From a virus: DNA of 41,690 nt. The notes beneath the pieces are model-generated. The model saw only the letters and a list, made by a program, of their open reading frames with translations, was not told where the DNA came from and made no database searches. A program made the position numbers and the translations under genes. Where the stretch lies: IMG/VR virus record IMGVR_UViG_3300046733_001417, positions 1-41,690 of that record, one strand, 5' to 3'. Positions 1 to 7,004 of the stretch are shown piece after piece (within the stretch, counting starts at the first letter, position 1; each line of letters starts with the position of its first letter).

Positions 1-411
1 TTCGGGAGTCATGCCTAGCTCGACAAGCTTGTCGTATTGCTTGCTCATTATGCTATCCTTATGCTTCATTGCGTCTGTCATTTCTATTTCTTTTTGAGCG
101 CCATCATCAAATGATTTTGCACTCGTAACAGAATCCTTTGTGATAAACTCGACACGTGCGCCGTTTGCCGTTTGCGTGATCTTTTTGGTAAGTAGATCAC
201 CGTCGACTATTTGCTTGGCAACTTCTGCGCTTGCACTCTTACCACTTTCTAAAAGATATTTTGAGTGCGCTCGCTTTAAGGCTTTGCCTTTTATTTCAAA
301 CTTTTCCCCATAGGCTTTACGGGATAATAGTTGTACTTGAGAAAACCCGCTTGCCATAGTTTTTAAGGCAAAGGTCTTTTGTGAGTTATTTGAGATAATT
401 AATTGTTTCAT
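1..411 (-). CDS. Unknown phage protein, C-terminus cut by window edge
   Basis: An open frame runs on the minus strand from an ATG at 411-409 to the window edge without a stop, giving 137 codons. The N-terminus reads MKQLIISNNSQKTFALKTMA. The protein is Lys/Ser/Ala-rich, with long stretches that look alpha-helical (for example LKRAHSKYLLESGKSASAEV) and no membrane segment. I do not recognise a family. It diverges from the virion-type gene at 679, and the shared spacer carries a palindrome, so both may be controlled from there. The full length is unknown. Confidence 0.6.
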   Translation of the reverse strand, partial: MKQLIISNNSQKTFALKTMASGFSQVQLLSRKAYGEKFEIKGKALKRAHSKYLLESGKSASAEVAKQIVDGDLLTKKITQTANGARVEFITKDSVTSAKSFDDGAQKEIEMTDAMKHKDSIMSKQYDKLVELGMTPE

Positions 412-519
412 GATATTTGATTTTATTTTATTTTGTTTATATTGATTGCACCAACTTGGTGGCACCTATAGAAACGCCATGAATAAACTTATTGGCTATC
501 AACAACTTACAGCATATGT

Positions 520-543
520 GTTACCTAATACGCATTAGGTTAC
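520..543. promoter_or_regulatory. Late-type palindromic element, copy 1
   Basis: The left arm GTTACCTAAT and right arm ATTAGGTTAC flank a 4-base centre. This is the most symmetrical member of a family of 22-24 bp elements in this genome, with two mismatched pairs out of twelve. It is followed by AA and a G-run. It could be a dimeric-protein operator, part of a phage-specific promoter, or an RNA hairpin. Confidence 0.55.
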
Positions 544-642
544 AAGGGGGTGCCTGGGGGGAATCAGGATCGCGCGCGTGTATATATATATGCACCGTTT
601 CTGAACTTTCCTAAACTGGGAATCATTTGGAGCGTTCAGGAT

Positions 643-671
643 TTGACCAATGAAGTGAAACCAAGTAATAT
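643..671 (+). promoter_or_regulatory. Sigma-70-like promoter, possibly leaderless
   Basis: TTGACC (643-648) and TAATAT (666-671) are separated by exactly 17 bases, as in a vegetative sigma-70 promoter. The ATG at 679 lies 8 bases after the -10 box, so transcription would begin at or beside the start codon. The overlapping 657-678 sequence also resembles the palindromic family (GAAACC...GGTAAC, ending directly at the ATG). Confidence 0.5.
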
Positions 672-678
672 AGGTAAC

Positions 679-2670
679 ATGTACGTATTGCCAAGAGGAG
701 GAGGAGGGGGAGATTACTTAGGGAATTACACGAACTTTGATACAAGTTCTGTCTTTGATAGTTATGAGCCGATAAACTTTGCAGAACAAGCGGCAAGTAA
801 CTTTGATGCCTCTTCTTACTTTACGGATTCTTTTGCTAATGCAGGGAATTTGGACAACTTGGACTATACATATTCAAATATGACCCCAGGTTATTTGGAT
901 CAGATAAGCGTTGGCGACCTTTACTCACCACAATTTGAACACAACACGGGTCTTAGTGGTTTAGATTTAGATTTTGGAAATACTTTAGAGTTAACCAGTC
1001 AGATAGATGACTTTAGTAGTACCTACGATCCTTTTAGTGACACTAGTTTGACCTTAGAAGAGGCTGGAATGATAGCTGACATACAGCGACTAGATCAAGT
1101 TGAGGTAGGTTTATTGGAAGATATTGGATTGCTTACCTTTAATGATGATGGGTCGATAAATGACTTTGACACAAATACAGCGATTGTAGGTATTGAGCAG
1201 CATTTATTAGAAAGTGGGGAAAGCATAGACCCACTTACATATAGTAATTTATTGAGTACTCGTAATGAGTTGATTGGTGCGGTAGATGCAGGAATTGATC
1301 AGATTTCGATAGCAGAACCTAGTGGGACGGACTTACCTATCGGGTCATACTCTTATAATACGATTGAGGGAGAGAAGTACGTTGATCCTATGTCTCCTAT
1401 GTTTATTCCCCAGGGGGCAATGGTTGCTGGTCCTGAGGGCAAGACGCCATTCATGGGTAGCATGATAGCTGATGGCATTAATAACATGGGGGCGAAGAGG
1501 GGTTATCAATCTGACACTACTACTCCAGGAATGTTAGCTGCACAAGCCCCCAATATAGGAACTGCCATTAATCAAGCTGGTGTAGCAATGACTCCTGGTG
1601 CTCAACAAAGAGCTTTAATGCGTAGTGAGCGAGCAATAGATGCATTTGGTAAGAATGAATATGGTCAGCCAAATGAAATGCTAAATGGTGTTCGTTATGC
1701 TGGTACTCCGACATTCTATGACAAAGTCGATTCCTTTACTGACGGGTTGCGTAATATTGGTGGAGCTATTCTGAAGCCACTTAACTTCGTCTCAGATACA
1801 GTTGGTGGAGGGTTGGCAAGTGTGGGTCAGGCTGTTGGTGATAATTTCCTTGGAAGAGGCATTCTGAATATGGGTAATGTAATTGATGGCTCAGGAGATT
1901 ACTTATTTGGTTCTAGTGACCGAAATTCTCTCTTAGGTACAGTTATGGGTGTGCCAGATTCTATGGCACTTATGGGTCAAGGTCTTGCATATGGAAATCT
2001 GGGGATGGCTGGACAAGGCTTAAAAGGTCTTGTTGGTGCACCACTTTCTATTCTTGGTAATGCACTTAGTATACCTGCTTCTGTTGCGAGTGATGTTTTC
2101 GGTATGGATGTAAACATTAGTGCTGGAGCTGGTGGTAAAGGTGGTGGAAAAAAGAAAAATAAGAGTAATAAAAAAGCTCGTAAGAATGTACCTATTGTTG
2201 GGAACAAAAGAGGTATAGGTAATGGTGTGCAGAATCAAGGTACGGGTATGGTGCCAGGAGGAACTACAACAACTGAGGATAGCACTAAGTATGATTTATC
2301 TGACATGGGTGACAGAAATGATTTTGCAGATCAATATGGTGAGGGTGCATTAGCTCAAAGGATGTCTGATTTGAATCTCAAATCCACTGGAGCGAGGGCT
2401 AATGCGAATGCAGATACTTTGGAGACTACTGATGCAGATAGAAGCCAAGTTGCAGAAAGCATTGGCGCAAATCAGGGTAACAGCACGAGTGTAAGAAAAG
2501 CGCCTACGGTTGAGTCAGCAGATGTTTTAGATGAAATGGTAGGGGCAGGGGATGCAGTGGATTTACAGGAAGTGATGGATACTAATTCTACTGGGTTTAA
2601 GACTTCTGACTTATTTAAAGACGAACAACAGCCTATATTTTCCTACGAAGAGGAAGAAGCTTTCGCTTGA
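679..2670 (+). CDS. Large Gly-rich probable virion protein
   Basis: The protein has 663 residues from the ATG at 679, which I prefer over an in-frame GTG at 550. The N-terminal half is acidic with many Asp, Tyr, Ser and Thr. The middle is rich in Gly, Ala, Met and Leu with small-residue helices such as GGGLASVGQAVGDNFLGRG. A Lys-rich patch (GGGKKKNKSNKK) sits near residues 485-500, and the tail ends in EEEEAFA. I recognise no enzyme motif. Amphipathic Gly/Ala-rich segments and the position next to other virion genes (if the genome is circular) suggest an internal or ejected virion protein, but this is inference. The next gene overlaps its stop codon. Confidence 0.6.
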   Translation: MYVLPRGGGGGDYLGNYTNFDTSSVFDSYEPINFAEQAASNFDASSYFTDSFANAGNLDNLDYTYSNMTPGYLDQISVGDLYSPQFEHNTGLSGLDLDFGNTLELTSQIDDFSSTYDPFSDTSLTLEEAGMIADIQRLDQVEVGLLEDIGLLTFNDDGSINDFDTNTAIVGIEQHLLESGESIDPLTYSNLLSTRNELIGAVDAGIDQISIAEPSGTDLPIGSYSYNTIEGEKYVDPMSPMFIPQGAMVAGPEGKTPFMGSMIADGINNMGAKRGYQSDTTTPGMLAAQAPNIGTAINQAGVAMTPGAQQRALMRSERAIDAFGKNEYGQPNEMLNGVRYAGTPTFYDKVDSFTDGLRNIGGAILKPLNFVSDTVGGGLASVGQAVGDNFLGRGILNMGNVIDGSGDYLFGSSDRNSLLGTVMGVPDSMALMGQGLAYGNLGMAGQGLKGLVGAPLSILGNALSIPASVASDVFGMDVNISAGAGGKGGGKKKNKSNKKARKNVPIVGNKRGIGNGVQNQGTGMVPGGTTTTEDSTKYDLSDMGDRNDFADQYGEGALAQRMSDLNLKSTGARANANADTLETTDADRSQVAESIGANQGNSTSVRKAPTVESADVLDEMVGAGDAVDLQEVMDTNSTGFKTSDLFKDEQQPIFSYEEEEAFA

Positions 2671-3017
2671 GGAGAATAAAAGAGTTCATTCGGGTATTTC
2701 GCATAGAAAACCCAAGCCTACTGGCTACTTATCGCATATTATTAGGAGTATTTAAGGTTTTGCCTTATATAACAAGCAGAAGTGTAAAAGATGTCCAAGA
2801 ATGGAAGAGAAGGTACAAAATCTGCCTAAAATGCCCGATATATGATGCAGAACTGAAGAGATGCCGGCCAAGTAACGGATCGAACCGTGGATGTGGATGT
2901 TATGTCCCATTCAGTAATATAATTTATGACAAATGTTGGGGAAGGGAATATTATGGCAGACCAATTGGATGGGCAGCTTCCGATACGCTCACAAGGATTA
3001 AGCGTATTCGTAGGTGA
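2667..3017 (+). CDS. Small Cys-rich zinc-ribbon-like protein
   Basis: The protein has 116 residues and starts at a TTG that overlaps the previous stop (TTGA), which suggests translational coupling. The centre carries CLKCPIYD, then a single Cys, then GCGCYVPF and a later Cys (DKCWG). This CxxC...C...CxC...C layout is typical of small zinc-binding phage proteins of unknown role. The N-terminus is basic and hydrophobic, and the C-terminus is Arg-rich (RIKRIRR), so nucleic-acid binding is possible. Its last 65 bases overlap the next gene. Confidence 0.6.
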   Translation: MRRIKEFIRVFRIENPSLLATYRILLGVFKVLPYITSRSVKDVQEWKRRYKICLKCPIYDAELKRCRPSNGSNRGCGCYVPFSNIIYDKCWGREYYGRPIGWAASDTLTRIKRIRR

Positions 3018-3129
3018 TGAGAAAATAACTATTTACGAAGGTAAGTGGAGAAACGCAGAAGGTGTCTTTGATACCCTTGAAGAGGCTGTGCGGAATGCTC
3101 TACCCCGTTGGGGGGGTATTATTGTATAA
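2953..3129 (+). CDS. Small unknown protein (58 aa)
   Basis: I chose the ATG at 2953 because AAGGGA lies just upstream and an earlier in-frame ATG (2926) lacks one. The 58-residue product begins MADQLDGQLP and carries VGDEKITIYEGKW followed by FDTLEEAVRNALPRW, which looks like a small beta-beta-alpha unit. No family is recognised. It overlaps the upstream gene, and its stop shares bases with the next ATG (TAATG), so it is part of a compact operon. Confidence 0.5.
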   Translation: MADQLDGQLPIRSQGLSVFVGDEKITIYEGKWRNAEGVFDTLEEAVRNALPRWGGIIV

Positions 3130-3398
3130 TGAGGGGCGTGAAGGATCCTGGCTATATCAGGGAGATAAGAGCGATTTCAGAGGGGGACGGGGTGGTTTTA
3201 AAGTACTTCTCAGAGATAATGGGTTATCAAAAGATTGGGGCTAAATTGAGTAAGACTGGTAAATTACCAGATATTCCCACAAAAGCAGACAATCATGGGG
3301 ATGCTGGTATATATTTAGACCAATGGAATCAATGGTTAAAGACAGAGTCCATACATTCATCTGGGAATCGAAAGAAACGTTCATCATCGCGGAGGTGA
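3129..3398 (+). CDS. Small unknown protein (89 aa)
   Basis: It starts at the ATG overlapping the previous stop. The product begins MRGVKDPGYIREIRAISEGD and has a helical middle (VLKYFSEIMGYQKIGAKLSK). It ends in a very basic tail, GNRKKRSSSRR. The basic tail lies over the first codons of the next gene, so its composition may be shaped by the overlap. The function is unknown. The helical segment could be a small DNA-binding fold, but nothing diagnostic is seen. Confidence 0.4.
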   Translation: MRGVKDPGYIREIRAISEGDGVVLKYFSEIMGYQKIGAKLSKTGKLPDIPTKADNHGDAGIYLDQWNQWLKTESIHSSGNRKKRSSSRR

Positions 3399-3517
3399 AC
3401 GGAGAAAGCTTTGATTGGAAAACTTTTTGGTATTTTTACGAAATCAGCCTCGAGCATGCGATGGCTGTGATGCCACAGATTATAAGAGTTTACGATTTCC
3501 ATATTATTGAAAAATGA
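3323..3517 (+). CDS. Small unknown protein (64 aa)
   Basis: The frame begins at ATG 3323, with a second ATG at 3332 as an equally possible start. It overlaps the preceding gene by 67-76 bases. The product is aromatic-rich (FDWKTFWYFYEISLEH) and ends VYDFHIIEK. Its stop overlaps the HNH gene start (ATGA), which supports it as a real operon member. No family is recognised. Confidence 0.4.
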   Translation: MESMVKDRVHTFIWESKETFIIAEVNGESFDWKTFWYFYEISLEHAMAVMPQIIRVYDFHIIEK

Positions 3518-3795
3518 AAAGAAGCGGGCCTCTAAAAAGAAGGACTCCCTTAAGAAGGGTGTCGAAGAAGATGGCGACAGATATGAAGAAATACTCAGAA
3601 CTGCGCCAGAACTTCCTAGCCACATTGTCCATATGCGAAGTGTGTGGAAAAGAAAAAAGCACGGACGTCCATCACATAAAAGGAAGAGGTAAATACTATT
3701 TGGATGTGGACACTTGGTTGGCAAGTTGCCGAGGATGCCATGACCAGATTCATAAGAACCCAGCCTGGGCGAGAGAAAAGGGCTTTCTCTTATAG
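3514..3795 (+). CDS. HNH endonuclease
   Basis: The protein has 93 residues. A basic N-terminus (MKRSGPLKRRTPLRR) is followed by a compact HNH domain: a first CxxC (CEVCG, about residues 41-45), DVHHIKGR with the catalytic His pair, a central segment, then CRGCHDQIH holding the second CxxC and the last His. The two CxxC pairs would bind a structural zinc. Family members nick or cut double-stranded DNA, and in phages they often help packaging or recombination. It is the last gene of the small rightward operon and overlaps the previous stop by four bases. Confidence 0.85.
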   Translation: MKRSGPLKRRTPLRRVSKKMATDMKKYSELRQNFLATLSICEVCGKEKSTDVHHIKGRGKYYLDVDTWLASCRGCHDQIHKNPAWAREKGFLL

Positions 3796-3830
3796 CCTAG
3801 CGGTAATATAAAAAAGGATAGTAAGTATAG

Positions 3831-3860
3831 TGACGATTATGATTTCAGAGTTCATCGTCA
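3831..3860. terminator. Candidate bidirectional hairpin between convergent operons
   Basis: TGACGAT (3831-3837) and ATCGTCA (3854-3860) are perfect inverted arms around 16 bases. The hairpin spans the stop codon of the leftward gene ending at 3845 and lies after the HNH gene. A run of A residues at 3809-3816 would be a U-tract for the leftward transcript but sits some distance away. This is weak support for a terminator. Confidence 0.3.
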
Positions 3861-4036
3861 TTTACTTCTTCTAACTTCGGAGCTTCTAACTGCTCTATAT
3901 CTTTGCGAATCTCATCTGCTTTTCTACGAGCATCACTTTCGATGTCGATAGTAACATTTAAGAAGTTACGCAAAGAAGTTAGCCTTTCCTGTATTGTTTC
4001 GCTAGGCAAATCAACTGCATATGTTGCTATGTTCAT
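3845..4036 (-). CDS. Small unknown protein (63 aa), operon end
   Basis: It begins MNIATYAVDLPSETIQERL and continues as mostly charged helix (DARRKADEIRKDIEQLEAP), ending acidic (EEVNDDEL). A short coiled coil is likely. The start overlaps the upstream nuclease gene by 26 bases. It is the last gene of the long leftward operon. No function is recognised. Confidence 0.5.
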   Translation of the reverse strand: MNIATYAVDLPSETIQERLTSLRNFLNVTIDIESDARRKADEIRKDIEQLEAPKLEEVNDDEL

Positions 4037-4520
4037 AATTAGGCATTGGGTTTAACTCTTTGATACTCAAAGCATAAACCAAAGACCTAAGTGTTATCAA
4101 GTTTTTTTGGTTACAAATTTGATGCCTTTTTGCAAAACCCCTTAGTATATAATTAGGTAATTTACCAGTTACCAACACATATGAGTCGCAAACTTTTGCA
4201 TCCTCCATCTTGTAAGGAGGCACAATTAGCCGAGCATTATTGTAATCAGATTGCTTGATATCAATCGTTTTACCTTTAATGACAAAGTCTGGCGAACCTG
4301 CCCTGGGGCGAAGATCGGTAGGTGGGTATAGATTATATACCTTAGCAAATGCATACTCTGCTCCACACCCTTCTATGTCCCTTTGCAAAGGGTCTTCCTT
4401 TGCAACTAGTAAGTCTTTAACCCCATACTTACGATTTTCCGATCTTCGCCCCTCAGCTATGAAGCGAACTATTTCGCATTCAGCTTGGTTTAGATCAATT
4501 TTGATCTGACCCTGATTCAC
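4011..4520 (-). CDS. Putative PD-(D/E)XK nuclease
   Basis: The protein has 169 residues. The nuclease core is visible as GAEYAFAK (Glu55), then SPDFVIKGKTIDIKQS, with Asp78 in a PD pair and Asp87-x-Lys89. This matches the E...PD...DxK layout of small PD-(D/E)XK enzymes, which cut DNA with Mg2+. A restriction-like, packaging or DNA-repair role cannot be told apart. It overlaps its neighbours by 4 and 26 bases. The gene contains at 4093-4114 a 22-base match to the late palindrome family (GTTATC...GGTTAC). Confidence 0.65.
   Translation of the reverse strand: MNQGQIKIDLNQAECEIVRFIAEGRRSENRKYGVKDLLVAKEDPLQRDIEGCGAEYAFAKVYNLYPPTDLRPRAGSPDFVIKGKTIDIKQSDYNNARLIVPPYKMEDAKVCDSYVLVTGKLPNYILRGFAKRHQICNQKNLITLRSLVYALSIKELNPMPNYEHSNICS
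4093..4114. promoter_or_regulatory. Intragenic match to the palindromic element
   Basis: GTTATCAAGT followed by TTTTTTTGGTTAC gives the same length and ends as the elements before late genes, and on the minus strand it is close to the 35337-35358 copy. It codes for part of the nuclease (residues NQKNLIT), so chance is possible. Confidence 0.25.
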
Positions 4521-4987
4521 TTAAAATTCATCCATGGCCTCGGTTCTGGTAAATGACAGACATCTCCTGTTAAATGAACAAGCATACGATCAACTGCTTT
4601 TGGTTCATCTTTTATACTCTTGGTTTTAGTAATCCTAGATTTCCTTTTAGGGTATTTTTTTATGGATAATTCTTCTAGTACCTTGAGTCTTTCAATGATC
4701 TTCTCTTCAGTCATGTCACACTCCCATGGAAACCGTCCAACTGGCTTAATGTATCCATGAAATTGTAAGTATCTAATCCGAGCAGGGTTTCTTAGTTTCC
4801 TAATTGCCTTTTTACAAATTTGGTCTGCTCTTGATCTAGTAACACTGAACTCCTCACCGATTTTTTTGAGAGTATAGCCATCCCAGAATCGAAATACTAA
4901 TGCATCTCTTTCCCTAACTGATAATGTATGCAGTAGGGTGTTTATTACTTTATCGTTAACAATCATTTGGCCCTGAGATAGAACCAT
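4517..4987 (-). CDS. Sigma-70 region 4-like transcription factor
   Basis: The protein has 156 residues. Residues about 15-70 read like sigma region 4: LSVRERDALVFRFWDG (4.1), then YTLKKIGEEFSVTRSRADQI and CKKAIRKLRNP (4.2 helix-turn-helix plus recognition helix), which parallels the 'LEEIG..FGVTRERIRQIE.KALRKLR' pattern of housekeeping sigma factors. Region 2, which binds the -10 box and core polymerase, is absent. The C-terminus is basic. It may act as a phage regulator that docks region 4 onto -35-like boxes or redirects host polymerase to late promoters. It sits late in the early/middle operon, which suits timing control. Confidence 0.7.
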   Translation of the reverse strand: MVLSQGQMIVNDKVINTLLHTLSVRERDALVFRFWDGYTLKKIGEEFSVTRSRADQICKKAIRKLRNPARIRYLQFHGYIKPVGRFPWECDMTEEKIIERLKVLEELSIKKYPKRKSRITKTKSIKDEPKAVDRMLVHLTGDVCHLPEPRPWMNFK

Positions 4988-5150
4988 TCTTTTTCAATAT
5001 GTCTCGAACATATCTCGAGACACTCTTCCTTTTCCTGTGAGCATTTTGCATCAGCTCCTTCTTTTGATCTACTGTCATCGCTATACTCAACTGACTAGTT
5101 CTAGGAAGCTTCTCCCCCTCACAAAAATCTCTAGACTTGTACTTGCTCAT
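4956..5150 (-). CDS. Ribbon-helix-helix-like small protein
   Basis: I use the ATG at 5150 (MSKYKSRDFCEG), since the longer form overlaps the upstream gene far more. Residues 21-53 give a beta strand (QLSIAMTV), then two helices (DQKKELMQNAHRKR and SVSRYVRDILKK), as in Arc/CopG-type DNA-binding proteins. These act as dimers on short operators. It overlaps the sigma-like gene by 32 bases and may be a regulator made with it. Confidence 0.5.
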   Translation of the reverse strand: MSKYKSRDFCEGEKLPRTSQLSIAMTVDQKKELMQNAHRKRKSVSRYVRDILKKNGSISGPNDC

Positions 5151-5445
5151 CCATGTCTGCCTCCTTAACAAACACTCCATCGACCATCACACCTCTTCTG
5201 TCTTTAATGTCATCATAAGCAGTATTTAAACATTCCTCTAAGGTAATGAAGTTTCGCTTACAGATATTAATCATTATGACCAACATGTCTCCTATATCAT
5301 CAGCTGGGCAGTTCCTCTTGCAGATAGAGTCACTCAACTCCCCAAGCTCTTGCATTAATTTTAAGACCTGATCTTTATCGGTTGATCCTAAAATCAAATT
5401 CCGATCCTCATGCCATTGCTCTACTTTCTCTACTAATTCTTTCAT
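5131..5445 (-). CDS. MazG-like nucleotide pyrophosphohydrolase
   Basis: The protein has 104 residues. Metal-binding motifs of the MazG fold are visible: ELGEL (Glu33, Glu36) and DDIGD (Asp50, Asp53) in DDIGDMLVIMINICK, followed by a helix and AYDDIKDRRG. The usual second motif is ExxD, and here it is DxxD. Family members hydrolyse (d)NTPs or (p)ppGpp-like substrates to monophosphate, and phages use them to adjust nucleotide pools. It lies beside a dNMP kinase gene, which fits a nucleotide-supply module. The stop overlaps the next gene start. Confidence 0.75.
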   Translation of the reverse strand: MKELVEKVEQWHEDRNLILGSTDKDQVLKLMQELGELSDSICKRNCPADDIGDMLVIMINICKRNFITLEECLNTAYDDIKDRRGVMVDGVFVKEADMDEQVQV

Positions 5446-5654
5446 TACTTTTCCTTCGGGTTAGCTGGAATGGCTAGGCATCCACTTATAGGGCAAGGCC
5501 CATGCCCTGCTTTCGGTGCTGATAGACATCGATAAGTTTTTCCTTCTGATTTTACTGAACTCTCCTTTTTATTAGCGTGAAAAAAGTAGCTTGTTAGCAT
5601 AACCAAACCGAGACACAGAAGTATAAATCCCCAGTCAGACCTTACATTACTCAT
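5445..5654 (-). CDS. Small single-pass membrane protein
   Basis: The protein has 69 residues. A membrane segment spans about 8-26 (WGFILLCLGLVMLTSYFF) and is followed by a Lys/Ser stretch and a Cys-containing tail with three Cys (CLSAPKAGHGPCPISGC). No lipobox is placed correctly for a lipoprotein. The role is unknown. Inner-membrane superinfection or lysis accessory proteins have similar size, but nothing here proves either. Confidence 0.5.
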   Translation of the reverse strand: MSNVRSDWGFILLCLGLVMLTSYFFHANKKESSVKSEGKTYRCLSAPKAGHGPCPISGCLAIPANPKEK

Positions 5655-6186
5655 TTATAATAATCTCCTTATCTATATGTTCCTCCGTCAAGCCATTCTC
5701 AGATGAATGACTATCTTCTTTCGGTAAATAACCTTCTCGTTTTAATTTCCACACTTCTCCACCTAGTTCGTGAACCATCTCTGCTTCATTCTTGAATCGA
5801 ATGTCATCAACGATTACTCGCGCACCTTGTAACCCTACGGACTCAAAAGCTTTTATCCTTCGATTAGCTTCTATCTTTGTGTGATTAACCCAAATTTCTG
5901 GGTAACATGCTCGCCCAAATTCCGTACCTAGTCGCTGCATGAGAACTCTTGCAGTTATTCCTTCAGGGAATCCTGGTATCTGCTTTTCCTTCTCCTCGTA
6001 GATGTAAATCTTCGGAACTATAAGTTCAAGCATCTGCTTGATCGGCGTTGATAAACTCAAAATTTCCCCACCTATGCGATTAGCAAAAGTAGTCTTCCCT
6101 ATACCCTTAGGGCCGGTAAGCCCAATTAATCTTGGGAAGGTGAATTCTGTCGAATTAATGTCTTTACTGAGCGTAAATGTCTGCAT
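5647..6186 (-). CDS. Deoxynucleoside monophosphate kinase
   Basis: The protein has 179 residues. A P-loop GPKGIGKTT lies at about 25-33. Later the lid/substrate region RVLMQRLGTEFGRACYPEIW and the strand VIVDDIRFKNEAEMVHELGG match phage dNMP kinases (T4 gene 1-like), which phosphorylate dNMPs to dNDPs for phage DNA synthesis. It overlaps the SWIM gene upstream by 61 bases and sits two genes from the MazG-like gene. Confidence 0.8.
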   Translation of the reverse strand: MQTFTLSKDINSTEFTFPRLIGLTGPKGIGKTTFANRIGGEILSLSTPIKQMLELIVPKIYIYEEKEKQIPGFPEGITARVLMQRLGTEFGRACYPEIWVNHTKIEANRRIKAFESVGLQGARVIVDDIRFKNEAEMVHELGGEVWKLKREGYLPKEDSHSSENGLTEEHIDKEIIINE

Positions 6187-6371
6187 TGCTTTAATGGTTT
6201 TTTTCCTTTCTTTAATTGCGGGCCAATCTTGTATGTAAAATATTCACATGAGCATTCCCCATAGCCGTCATACTCGTCTAAATCTACTAAGTGAACATTT
6301 TGTGGGTTGGCTAAACTAGTGAGTAAGAATCTTTTCGCTTCTAAATGTTGAATCTCAAAGCGAGAATTCAT
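6126..6371 (-). CDS. SWIM-type zinc-finger protein
   Basis: The protein has 81 residues. It shows CSC (Cys40, Cys42), about 20 residues, then CRH (Cys63, His65), the CxC...CxH signature of SWIM zinc fingers. These bind DNA or protein partners and often accompany recombination factors. Nothing else of a larger SWIM-domain enzyme is present, so it is a stand-alone finger. It overlaps both neighbours. Confidence 0.65.
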   Translation of the reverse strand: MNSRFEIQHLEAKRFLLTSLANPQNVHLVDLDEYDGYGECSCEYFTYKIGPQLKKGKKPLKQCRHLRSVKTLIRQNSPSQD

Positions 6372-6621
6372 GATTTCCTTTGAATTGGGTCATCCGTCTA
6401 GGTATTCCTGTACTAATTCTTTTCCCATCGTCTGTGAATCCACATATTTGATCTTGCGACCAAAAGTATTCACATGCCTCATCCACTTCTTTTTTAAGAT
6501 TTGACCAATACCCTCGATCAGCTTGAGTGAGAGGTACTTTAACTTCCCCCCCACTCGGCTGTTCGGGTCTAGAATTATTCTTTTCCACCGTCTTGAACCC
6601 CAAGCTTTTGTTTAAGCTCAA
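6355..6621 (-). CDS. Unknown protein (about 76-88 aa)
   Basis: The frame starts at a TTG (6621), and a GTG at 6588 is a shorter alternative with less overlap into the upstream gene. The visible core is WSNLKKEVDEACEYFW, then FTDDGKRISTGIPRRMTQF, which looks like a small alpha/beta protein. No family is recognised. The product is made within the replication operon, and its end overlaps the SWIM gene. Confidence 0.45.
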   Translation of the reverse strand: MSLNKSLGFKTVEKNNSRPEQPSGGEVKVPLTQADRGYWSNLKKEVDEACEYFWSQDQICGFTDDGKRISTGIPRRMTQFKGNHEFSL

Positions 6622-6814
6622 GATTCTCGAGGCGTACAGCTATGGTCTGGATTTTCTCAAGGATTCCTTCCATCCGTTGGTATGACTCTTGTCGAGACAT
6701 CGCGTTATTTGCAATGGTGTTGATCTTTTCATCAACAGACATTGCTTCCCATTTTTGTTTTGCTTCCTCTTCAGTTTGCTGAATAGGAGCCTTTTCTTTT
6801 TTTTCCTCTGCCAT
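6575..6814 (-). CDS. Small coiled-coil protein (79 aa)
   Basis: It begins MAEEKKEKAPIQQTEEEAKQ and is charged throughout. Residues about 25-70 form likely helix with heptad spacing (MEGILEKIQTIAVRLENLEL). It is probably an oligomeric helical protein of unknown function. It lies one base after the next upstream gene. Confidence 0.5.
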   Translation of the reverse strand: MAEEKKEKAPIQQTEEEAKQKWEAMSVDEKINTIANNAMSRQESYQRMEGILEKIQTIAVRLENLELKQKLGVQDGGKE

Positions 6815-6815
6815 A

Positions 6816-7004
6816 TTAATTTGCGTTTTTTACTAGTTGATAAACTTTCGAAATAGGAAGGCTAACCATTGCCTTTGCTGTTCTGCCTTTGGGCTTAAAC
6901 TCCAACTCGTTAGTTTCTGCATTGATTGTGATTATCAGTTTTCTGCCGTTTCCATCCTCCACACCAGTTTCCCGACAAATATTTTTTGTTAGTAATGTTG
7001 CCAT
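6816..7004 (-). CDS. Small unknown protein (62 aa)
   Basis: It begins MATLLTKNICRETG and continues in likely beta strands (KLIITINAETNELEFKPKG) and a short C-terminal helix. Its ATG overlaps the SSB stop region at 7004, so it is translated with SSB. No family is recognised. Confidence 0.5.
   Translation of the reverse strand: MATLLTKNICRETGVEDGNGRKLIITINAETNELEFKPKGRTAKAMVSLPISKVYQLVKNAN

Larger units (their letters stand above)
412..678. promoter_or_regulatory. Divergent control region before the 679 gene
   Basis: This 267-base stretch separates the leftward partial gene from the rightward gene at 679. It holds a strong palindrome at 520-543, a G-rich run and an alternating TATATA tract near 581-590, and a sigma-70-like promoter at 643-671. 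An in-frame GTG at 550 would extend the downstream protein into this region, but the G-run, CGCG and TATA tracts look non-coding, so I prefer the ATG at 679. Confidence 0.5.

Noticed and set aside
550-678. N-terminal extension of the 679 gene from GTG 550
   Set aside because: The stretch contains G-run, CGCG and TATATA tracts and a sigma-70-like promoter, and it looks non-coding. ATG 679 is preferred.
3329-3724. 131-codon minus-strand frame opposite the HNH region
   Set aside because: It lies opposite a clear HNH gene and its neighbours, and its Phe/Ser/Leu-rich composition looks like a shadow.
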